Shown here piece after piece: positions 16,005 through 21,963 of a stretch of DNA of 35,280 bases (position 1 is its first letter; each line of letters begins with the position of its first letter). The stretch is from positions 1 to 35,280 of the forward strand of contig JAJCZJ010000061.1 of assembly GCA_029262455.1 (NCBI GenBank). Reading direction: 5' to 3'. The DNA comes from Deltaproteobacteria bacterium (lineage in GTDB: Bacteria > Desulfobacterota > Binatia > HRBIN30 > CADEER01). The translations under genes and the position numbers were made by a program. The notes beneath the pieces are model-generated. The model saw only the letters and a list, made by a program, of their open reading frames with translations. It was not told the origin of the DNA and did not search any database.

Positions 16005-16853
16005 TCAGTCGGCAATCCGCAGCTCTTCCAGGAACGCGACCATCCTCGCATCCACATCGTCGACGTGCGTGCGGCCAATATTGTAAAATCCGTGGCCGGC
16101 ATCCGGGTACGCGACCAGCTCGCATACACTGCCGACCGCACGTAGGCGTTCGCAAAAGATTCTAGAATGGTCGAACGGAACCAACCCATCGGCACGGCCA
16201 TGAAACACGATCGTCGGAGGCGCCCCTGAGCGGACGTGGTGGGTCGGTGAGATCTCGCGTCCGCGCCCCAAAAAGTCGCCGGCAAACTGCCGATAAGCAT
16301 CGTGCATCGGCTCCTCGAATGCCGTGTCGAGCGCGGGATTGAACAAGATCAGCGCGGCCGGTGGGTCTACTGGATCCGTCGAGCGCTCCAGCATCGCCAC
16401 CGCCGCAGCCAGGTGCCCGCCTGCCGAAGACCCACCAACAACGATACGCGACCGATCGATGCGCAAGCTATCGGCTTGATCCCATAGCCAGCGGTAAGCG
16501 CGCTTCGCATCATCCACACAGTCGAACGGTGTTGCACCATCGCCTTTGAGTCGGTACGCCGCCGAGAGCACGACGTAGCCGTGCTCGGCCAGGAACGTCG
16601 CCGTGTGGAACAGTTGCGACGGGTGGCCGTGCCTCCATCCGCCGCCGTGAAACAGCAGCACAGCCGGCCGCGGGCCATCGCCGCCGTCGTCCTTCGGCTC
16701 GAAGATGTACGATTCCAAGACCTGATCACCGACCCGCGCATATTCGACACTGCGAGAGGGCCCGTAAGTCGACCGAAACCAAAGAAGCCCTGCAACTACG
16801 GCGACGGTCGCCAAGCCGAGCAACACTGCTGCGGAGATCAAGAATCTACGCAT
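16005..16853 (-). CDS. alpha/beta hydrolase, HSL/esterase type, membrane-anchored
   Basis: Serine esterase of 282 residues with an N-terminal hydrophobic anchor or signal (FLISAAVLLGLATVAVVAGLLW). The oxyanion motif is HGGGW (69-73) and the nucleophile elbow GSSAG has Ser143. The remaining triad members are probably Asp222 in GRADGLVPF and His254 in DAGHGF. This is the BD-FAE/hormone-sensitive-lipase layout, acting on short acyl or aryl esters outside the cytoplasm. It begins eight bases after the glpD stop, so it is in the same operon. Together with glycerol-3-phosphate dehydrogenase it may take part in lipid or glyceride breakdown; that link is inference. Confidence 0.88.
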   Translation of the reverse strand: MRRFLISAAVLLGLATVAVVAGLLWFRSTYGPSRSVEYARVGDQVLESYIFEPKDDGGDGPRPAVLLFHGGGWRHGHPSQLFHTATFLAEHGYVVLSAAYRLKGDGATPFDCVDDAKRAYRWLWDQADSLRIDRSRIVVGGSSAGGHLAAAVAMLERSTDPVDPPAALILFNPALDTAFEEPMHDAYRQFAGDFLGRGREISPTHHVRSGAPPTIVFHGRADGLVPFDHSRIFCERLRAVGSVCELVAYPDAGHGFYNIGRTHVDDVDARMVAFLEELRIAD

Positions 16854-16861
16854 GACTTGGC

Positions 16862-18496
16862 CTACCGAACCAAGGCGGGGTCGCCGGCGCGCGAGAGCCC
16901 TTCCGGCAACATATCGAGAGTCAGCCGCGCCTTCTCGACCTCGGAGTCCCGCCGTACTTCGTCCCAGTCCAGGATCGCCGCCATACGTGACGCGACGGCC
17001 GCAACCATCGCCTTAGCCTCGTCCGGTTCGTACAAGGCCGCGCGCGTCCGTCGTTGGATTACATCTTCCACGGTCACCGCGCCCTCTCGCGACACGGCCC
17101 ATTCAATCTCACCGGTCACGACATCGCAGCCGACGAGGGCATCGCTGCCTTGCTCCGCTACCTGCCCCGCTTCCGAACCGTAGAGTGCCGCCAACCGGCG
17201 TCCGGCCTCCGGCGCCAGGCCGTGGCGTTCACAAAGCGCCGTCGCGACAGACTCGATCGGTCCCGCGAAGTCGCCTCCCGGTAGTACCGTATCCTCATTG
17301 TCGTGTGGGGGACGATTCTCGCCGATCACGCCCAACACATCCTCGACAATTCGGATCGCCATGGTCCGGTAGCCGGTCAACTTACCCCCGGCAACACTGA
17401 TCACTCCGGATGGCGCGATCAAGATCTCGTCCTTGCGCGACAGATCTTTCGGCTCCTTACCGGGCTTCGCAATCAAAGGGCGCAGGCCGGCCCAAGCAGT
17501 TACAATATCCCCGGCGGTGACCGTCGCAGTGCAGTGGCGGGCGATCGGCTCGAGGATGTAGTCGATGTCCTCCGCAAGCACTTCGGGCCAGGTGCAGGCC
17601 GACCCCTCGTAGCTGGTGTCGGTCGTACCGACGTATGTGACGCGGCCGCGCGGGATGGCGAACAACGTTCGTCGATCCGCGCTATTGAGCAGAACCAGAT
17701 TGCGCACCGGCAGCACTTCCCAAGGCACACAGATGTGCACGCCTTTCGACAAATGCAGGATCGTCTTGGCCGAATCGTCCCGCTCCATCAGTTGTTCGAC
17801 CCAGGGCCCAGCAGCATTGACCACGCATCGCGCTCGCACGCGGAACTCCCCGCCGGTCAACCCGCAAACGGCATCCACTCCCTCGACCAGCCCATTCGAC
17901 GATGAAACCAAGTTGCAAACACGCGCGTAGTTGAGGGCAACCGCGTCGCAGGCAACCGCGGCGCGAAGGTTGGCGAGAACCAGCCTGGCATCGTCCGTCA
18001 GGTACTCCCTGTAAGCACACGCGAAAGGAAAGTGCTCGCTGTTGACTACAGGCTCACGGCGGGAGAGCTCCGCCGCGTCCCAATTCTGATGTAGGTCGGC
18101 CTCCTCCACGGCACCGAGCTGTTCGTAGGTGGACAAGGCGGCACGGAACTTCAGCAAACCGGCGCGCGACCGAACCGGCATTACCATCCAGCGCGGCTCG
18201 GCCAGATGCGGCGCCATGCGATGGAGAACCTTGCGTTCCAAAGCGGTCTCCCGCACCAAGGGCACATCGCCCATCGCCAGGTAGCGCAGGCCACCGTGGA
18301 TCAACTTCGACGAACGACTCGAAGTACCGGACGCGTAGTCATTAGCCTCGAGCAAGGCGACGCGCAGACCGCGCAGCGACGCCTCGCGTGCGACACCAGC
18401 TCCCGTGATGCCACCGCCAACCACCACGAGGTCGAAGGGCTCGCGCTCCAAGCGGGCTAGAGTCGCGGATCGATGCGCCGTGTCGAGTGAGGTCAC
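16862..18496 (-). CDS. glpD: aerobic glycerol-3-phosphate dehydrogenase
   Basis: FAD enzyme oxidising glycerol 3-phosphate to dihydroxyacetone phosphate and passing electrons to quinone at the inner membrane. Length 544, near the E. coli GlpD length of about 501 with extra C-terminal sequence. The FAD-binding motif is VVVGGGITGAGVAREASLRG (24-43), followed by ASGTSSRSSKLIHGGLRYL, characteristic of GlpD/GlpO. SVAGGKLTGYRTMA and the C-terminal DUF/helical domain (DVIQRRTRAAL) are also typical. The start is a GTG at 18496 with GAGG about ten bases upstream and only 11 bases after the preceding gene. No glpK or glpF lies in the window. Confidence 0.93.
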   Translation of the reverse strand: MTSLDTAHRSATLARLEREPFDLVVVGGGITGAGVAREASLRGLRVALLEANDYASGTSSRSSKLIHGGLRYLAMGDVPLVRETALERKVLHRMAPHLAEPRWMVMPVRSRAGLLKFRAALSTYEQLGAVEEADLHQNWDAAELSRREPVVNSEHFPFACAYREYLTDDARLVLANLRAAVACDAVALNYARVCNLVSSSNGLVEGVDAVCGLTGGEFRVRARCVVNAAGPWVEQLMERDDSAKTILHLSKGVHICVPWEVLPVRNLVLLNSADRRTLFAIPRGRVTYVGTTDTSYEGSACTWPEVLAEDIDYILEPIARHCTATVTAGDIVTAWAGLRPLIAKPGKEPKDLSRKDEILIAPSGVISVAGGKLTGYRTMAIRIVEDVLGVIGENRPPHDNEDTVLPGGDFAGPIESVATALCERHGLAPEAGRRLAALYGSEAGQVAEQGSDALVGCDVVTGEIEWAVSREGAVTVEDVIQRRTRAALYEPDEAKAMVAAVASRMAAILDWDEVRRDSEVEKARLTLDMLPEGLSRAGDPALVR

Positions 18497-18507
18497 GACC
18501 GTCGGCC

Positions 18508-19188
18508 TCAGCCTTTCGCCGCCGGCGGCGGCAAGGAAGCTACGTAAATCAGATGACGTAGCCCGCCCTTGCCCGAGCGGTGGCGCTTCACGCCGAAGCC
18601 AACCTTCGTCAAGTTGCGCTGGAATCCCGAGCTCGGCTGCTCAGTCCAAACCGCCAACACCCCTTCGGGACGCAGCACGCGACGAATCTCACGCAATGAG
18701 CGCTCGCCGTATACGGGATCGTCGCGGATGCCCCGGTTGCTCCCCGGCCCCTGGTAGAGGTCGAGCAGAATCGCGTTGACCGATCGGTCGCCCAGCCCGC
18801 GTACGGTATCGGTTACATTCTCTATGCGAACGTCGACACGAAGATCGGCGACCGCTGCTTGCGTCAAGGGCGCGAGCGGCCCCTTGCACCACTTTAGAAC
18901 CAGCGCATTCAGCTCTGCAACGACGACCGTCGCAGTGATCGGCAGGCAATCCAAGGCGGCGCGCAGAGTGTACCCCATGCCGAGCCCACCGATGACCACC
19001 GCCGGCTTGGAGACCTTCAACAGGCCCCGGCAACCGAGCCGCGCCAAGCCCACCTCAGAACTATGAGCGCGACTCGTCATTAGGACGCGGCCTTCGATCG
19101 TGATCAGGAAATCACTGTCCCCTCGACGACGAAGTTCGAGCAGACCATCTGCCGTGTCGGCACTATCCAATACTGTCCAAGGGCGCAT
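18508..19188 (-). CDS. spermidine synthase-like (SAM-binding fold) protein
   Basis: A 226-residue protein of the spermidine synthase-like superfamily. From the ATG at 19188 it opens MRPWTVLDSADT, the usual opening of this subgroup; a GTG at 19227 would add 13 residues. The SAM-type nucleotide motif is VVIGGLGMGYTLRAALD, followed by VVVAELNALVLKW and AILLDLYQGPGSN. Next come YGERSLREIRRVLRPEGVLAVWTEQPS and GLRHLIYVAS. True SpeE needs a fuller polyamine pocket; this subgroup is generally annotated only as spermidine synthase or methyltransferase, so the reaction is uncertain. It is the first gene of a four-gene operon with glpD. No clear ribosome site was seen. Confidence 0.8.
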   Translation of the reverse strand: MRPWTVLDSADTADGLLELRRRGDSDFLITIEGRVLMTSRAHSSEVGLARLGCRGLLKVSKPAVVIGGLGMGYTLRAALDCLPITATVVVAELNALVLKWCKGPLAPLTQAAVADLRVDVRIENVTDTVRGLGDRSVNAILLDLYQGPGSNRGIRDDPVYGERSLREIRRVLRPEGVLAVWTEQPSSGFQRNLTKVGFGVKRHRSGKGGLRHLIYVASLPPPAAKG

Positions 19189-19253
19189 AGAAGGAGCACG
19201 AAACCTTTGCTTCCCTCGCCGTACCACAGGACGCGGCCGACGGCGACGGTCGC

Positions 19254-19655
19254 TTGAACATTTCGATCCGGCAGCCCATACCTCGTTGTGTGCGCCTCCA
19301 CCATCTCGCCTTGCGCGTCGCCAATATCGATCAGACGGTGACCTACTATCGGGATACTTTCGGTCTCGAAGTCATCCGTGACGAGCGACCGCGCGCCCTA
19401 TGGCTGGAGCTAGCTGACGGGTCCCTCATCATGCTTGAGACTCGTGGCGCCGACGAGCCCGGAATCCCGTCAGGTTCCAAGGAACTCGTCGCGTTTGAGG
19501 TCGACGCAGAAACCAAATCGCGGATCCGCCAGCGCGCACTCGACACCGGCTGCTTCGACGGCGACACCGAGCACACGGTCTACCTGCGCGACCCCGACGG
19601 TCGGCGCTTGGCCGTTTCTACCTATCCGCTCAAAAGACCCAACACACGCCCCTAA
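19254..19655 (+). CDS. VOC (glyoxalase/bleomycin-resistance fold) protein
   Basis: Single-domain vicinal-oxygen-chelate protein of up to 133 residues. Motifs are LHHLALRVANIDQTVTYYRDT (metal ligand His in the first strand), FGLEVIRDERPRALWLEL, SLIMLETRG, LVAFEV and the closing TVYLRDPDGRRLAVSTYPL (metal ligand region). The TTG start at 19254 is weakly supported; a GTG at 19290 is an alternative and neither has a ribosome site. Possible roles are glyoxalase, dioxygenase or resistance protein, with no way to choose. Its TAA overlaps the start of a TAACG...CGTTA inverted element described in the findings. Confidence 0.82.
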   Translation: MNISIRQPIPRCVRLHHLALRVANIDQTVTYYRDTFGLEVIRDERPRALWLELADGSLIMLETRGADEPGIPSGSKELVAFEVDAETKSRIRQRALDTGCFDGDTEHTVYLRDPDGRRLAVSTYPLKRPNTRP

Positions 19656-19727
19656 CGGTCGCGCAAGCGAGCAAATAGCCAAGTCGCACCCTCTTCTTGT
19701 TTGGAGTGCGGCGCGGACGGTCGCGCA
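19655..19727. repeat. 11-bp direct repeat ACGGTCGCGCA
   Basis: Two perfect copies of ACGGTCGCGCA at 19655-19665 and 19717-19727 in the short intergenic stretch between the convergent VOC and toxin genes. Copy 1 begins within the VOC stop codon. No transposon or phage gene is attached. Confidence 0.5.
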
Positions 19728-19762
19728 TTTGGCGTTCGCGGTTCCAATCCCGCTAGGGCGCG

Positions 19763-20056
19763 TTATGTCCTCCGAAGCTCAGTTTGTCTTTTGAGGATAC
19801 GGCGGTAGACCTCGCGACGGTGCGCCACGCCGACCACGTAGACAACAATCTCGGTCGCATGCACCTCGTAGACGATGCGATAGTTTCCGACGCGGATACG
19901 GTACGCATTCTCGCGGCCCCGGAGGCGGCTCGAGCCAAGCGGAGTTGGGTTCGTTCGCAACTCGTCGATGACCACTTTCACCCTCGAGCGGGTGGACGGC
20001 CGTAGGCCGCGAATCTCCTTGGGAACAGCTGAGTGGAGGACGAGTCTATAGGTCGT
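19763..20056 (-). CDS. RelE/ParE-type toxin, normal start codon replaced by ACG
   Basis: mRNA interferase or gyrase toxin family, 97 residues if full length. Conserved family text: TYRLVLHSAVPKEIRGLRPS, LRTNPTPLGSSRLRG, AYRIRVGNYRIVYEV and VVYVVGVAHRREVYRR. Homologues usually begin M-T-Y-R-L-V. Here the frame matches fully from TYRLV, but the codon where ATG is expected (20054-20056 on the minus strand) is ACG; there is no ATG, GTG or TTG between the upstream in-frame stop and a GTG at 19981. Starting at that GTG removes 25 residues, including the first helix. The gene is therefore either silenced by one T-to-C change, uses a rare ACG start, or contains a sequence error. The body of the frame is otherwise intact, and its 5' end overlaps the antitoxin by 11 bases. 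Confidence 0.75.
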   Translation of the reverse strand, partial: TTYRLVLHSAVPKEIRGLRPSTRSRVKVVIDELRTNPTPLGSSRLRGRENAYRIRVGNYRIVYEVHATEIVVYVVGVAHRREVYRRILKRQTELRRT

Positions 20057-20246
20057 CGCGGACCTCGTCCCAGCTTACCCAAGGCCCCTTTCGCCGCTCC
20101 TCGATCAACTCGAGATCCTCGGCATCCTCGAGCCATTGGGCTATGGCCTCCTGCACGACTGCTTGTGCCTTGAGCCCATGCTCTTCGCAGAATCGATCTA
20201 AGAGCACCTTGAGCTTTTCGTCGATGCGGTGAGTGACGGTGACCAT
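20046..20246 (-). CDS. ribbon-helix-helix antitoxin
   Basis: A 66-residue DNA-binding antitoxin starting at the ATG at 20246. The opening MVTVTHRIDEKLKVLLDRFC is a beta strand plus first helix of the CopG/MetJ-type fold, then KAQAVVQEAIAQWLEDAEDL (second helix), and an acidic, Trp-containing tail KGPWVSWDEVRDDL that would cover the toxin. In-frame codons up to 20282 are less likely to be translated. It precedes and overlaps the RelE-like toxin, the usual order. A 10-bp-phased direct repeat lies just upstream. Confidence 0.82.
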   Translation of the reverse strand: MVTVTHRIDEKLKVLLDRFCEEHGLKAQAVVQEAIAQWLEDAEDLELIEERRKGPWVSWDEVRDDL

Positions 20247-20268
20247 GCCCGCTAAACTACAGCCGAGT

Positions 20269-20287
20269 GCAAGCATTCGCAAGCATT
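20269..20287 (-). promoter_or_regulatory. candidate RHH operator (phased direct repeat)
   Basis: Two identical 9-base words GCAAGCATT at 20269-20277 and 20279-20287, phased by 10 bases (about one helical turn), lie 23 bases upstream of the antitoxin start. Ribbon-helix-helix antitoxins bind such phased short repeats to repress their own operon. Confidence 0.45.
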
Positions 20288-20356
20288 TTCAATCACGCAA
20301 TCGTCGGGGTCCTCGCGAACGCCAATGCGGTCGGAATCGGCCATCTGTACGCGGCA

Positions 20357-20524
20357 CTACGGAGGAAAGCCGCCGTGCAGAACGATAAAAGCAAGCAAGA
20401 GGATGACAAACGAAAAGCATAGGCCGACAAGGGAGGCCAAGAGCACTGCGGCTAGTTCCCATCCCCCTAACAAAGGTATGGTGGGGTGGGCGTCGGGATC
20501 TCCTGGATTGCCTGCGTCAGCCAT
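20357..20524 (-). CDS. small single-pass membrane protein
   Basis: A 55-residue open frame whose ATG at 20524 has a good ribosome site, GGGAGG at spacing 6. The N-terminus is hydrophilic and Pro/Asp-rich (MADAGNPGDPDAHPTIPLL), followed by one strong hydrophobic helix WELAAVLLASLVGLCFSFVILLLAFIVL. No family was recognised. The longer frame up to 20716 reads through the tandem repeat and is not likely coding. Most probably a real small membrane protein. Confidence 0.55.
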   Translation of the reverse strand: MADAGNPGDPDAHPTIPLLGGWELAAVLLASLVGLCFSFVILLLAFIVLHGGFPP

Positions 20525-20678
20525 CTCGGGCCTCCCTAGTCTTGGTGAGCCGGGATAGTTACCGGAGGTTGTTGCGTATCCGTGTCCGGATCGTGTCATT
20601 CCTCGGGCAGTCTCGAGGAGGAACGTATTCGCATCGCCATTGGCACAGAGGGCCAGACGCACTAGGGACGCGCCCACG

Positions 20679-20748
20679 CAAACTAACAAACTAGCAACGT
20701 CCCACCAGTGACACACAAACTAACAAACTAGCAACGTCCCACCAGTGA
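20679..20748. repeat. 33-bp direct repeat, two perfect copies, period 37
   Basis: Two identical 33-base copies at 20679-20711 and 20716-20748, separated by four bases. Each contains CTAACAAACTAGCAACG followed by TCCCACCAGTGA. The second copy ends eight bases before the stop codon of the thioredoxin-MsrA-like gene. It is more A-rich than its surroundings. Only two copies and a four-base spacer rule out a CRISPR. Confidence 0.9.
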
Positions 20749-20755
20749 GCTCGGC

Positions 20756-21751
20756 TCAGCGTTTACCGGCGTTCATCAGCGGGTTGGTGCCGGCTATTGG
20801 TCGCGACGCCGACTTCTGCGCGGTCAGACGCGCGTGCTGCCTTGGACTCAGCCACATCCGGAAGTCCTCACCGCGCGCCAGCGACGCATTGGCACGCGAC
20901 TCCTGGAGATCCGTCCAACCTGTCGTGTCGACGCCGGCCTCGGTGAGGTAATATTTCTGGTCGCTCGCTTTCGCCGCGTGAGCAAAGCCTTTGACCCGCT
21001 CGGCGCGGTCTCCGAACACTTCAACGGCAATCTTCATCTGCTCGTCGTCGTGGGTAAAGACACCCTCGGCGCAGCCCTTTCGCGCGACCCGACGCAAGAG
21101 CTCCCGGTAACTCACAGCTGTCGAGTCAAAGCGCAGCTCCACCACGTCCCTGCCCTCGAGCCACCCGGCGCGCGTCGCCACGACGCCATCGATCTCAGCG
21201 AGACACGCCTCGCCACTCCAATAGCAGGGCATCGGCAGGGTCACCCTACCGGAAGAACGACGCGCGGTGCCCCGGACGGCCAGATCCAAATACTTCGGCA
21301 CCGGCCGGCCGGCCGCACGCAATGCCGCAACCATGCGCGCACCGATCTCTCGCGGTGTCCATACCCGATCGCGCCGGGCAATGAGATCCGATCCATTCGC
21401 ATCCAGGAATCGGACGACAGGGTTGTTCCAAGCCGGTTCGCCGTAGCGCTGCAGAATCTCCGCATCGCGTCCCGGTTTGTTGTTGAGAATCGCTAGCGGG
21501 ACGAACTCAACCTCGATCGCCTCGACGAAGAGTGGATCCGACAGGATCGTATCGCCAAAGCCGATACACGTCGAACAGCCTGGCACCTCCTGAAAAAGGG
21601 CGAACACGGGTCTTTCCGATGCCTTTGACTCGGCAATGGCCACATCAAAGTCCCGCCCCCACGTCACTCGACCAAGTTCCCGTGCAGACTCCGCACACGC
21701 GGCCACTGGCAACACCGTCAGCAGCGCAAAGAGCACCACGTAGCTGATCAT
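20756..21751 (-). CDS. exported thioredoxin-like / MsrA-like fusion
   Basis: A 331-residue exported protein. The ATG at 21751 has AGGTGA at spacing 5 and is preferred over an upstream frame extension. The signal MISYVVLFALLTVLPVAAC fits a lipobox (VAAC, Cys19). Residues 25-150 are a thioredoxin-like domain with redox motif VPGCSTC (Cys59, Cys62) and AWNNPVVRFLDANG, which resembles the cis-Pro region. Residues 168-265 resemble peptide methionine sulfoxide reductase A: PCYWSGEACLAEIDGVVATRAGW with Cys176 in the place of the catalytic Cys of GCFWG, then VVELRFDSTAVSYRELL and further Cys227. The usual MsrA glutamate/aspartate context is diverged. A self-contained envelope repair enzyme that recycles its own MsrA with the thioredoxin part is plausible; a redox-sensing or metallo role is also possible. 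Confidence 0.72.
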   Translation of the reverse strand: MISYVVLFALLTVLPVAACAESARELGRVTWGRDFDVAIAESKASERPVFALFQEVPGCSTCIGFGDTILSDPLFVEAIEVEFVPLAILNNKPGRDAEILQRYGEPAWNNPVVRFLDANGSDLIARRDRVWTPREIGARMVAALRAAGRPVPKYLDLAVRGTARRSSGRVTLPMPCYWSGEACLAEIDGVVATRAGWLEGRDVVELRFDSTAVSYRELLRRVARKGCAEGVFTHDDEQMKIAVEVFGDRAERVKGFAHAAKASDQKYYLTEAGVDTTGWTDLQESRANASLARGEDFRMWLSPRQHARLTAQKSASRPIAGTNPLMNAGKR

Positions 21752-21854
21752 CTCATCACCTCGCAGGAGAGTACGGCGCTCACCCACCTAAGGTTACAAT
21801 CGTACGTTCGTCAACAATGCGAAGCACTCACCACTCGAAAAAGGAATGAGACAT

Positions 21855-21883
21855 CCTGCCGCCGATTTGAGTCAGGCGGCAGG
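21855..21883 (-). terminator. hairpin downstream of the cytochrome/dockerin operon
   Basis: Perfect 9-bp stem CCTGCCGCC (21855-21863) / GGCGGCAGG (21875-21883) with an 11-base loop. On the minus strand it is followed after about a dozen bases by CCTTTTT, so it can serve as terminator for the operon ending at 21964. The T-run is more distant than ideal. Confidence 0.55.
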
Positions 21884-21963
21884 AGAGGTTGACGACCCGC
21901 GCGGTCCTTCCGCGTAGAGGAAGTAGCCGCTGCGCCAGCCCATGGGGTGCGATTGTTGTTTGG

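Noticed and set aside
18508-19188. Genuine spermidine synthase SpeE
   Set aside because: The fold motif fits, but the protein is short and belongs by its opening (MRPWTVLD) to a subgroup without proven polyamine activity; no other polyamine gene is nearby.
19733-19755. tRNA T-arm-like GCGGTTCCAATCCCGC
   Set aside because: No matching acceptor stem, anticodon arm or D-arm could be built in the preceding 60 bases, so this is not a tRNA gene.
20679-20748. CRISPR-like repeat
   Set aside because: Only two units, a four-base spacer and no cas genes.
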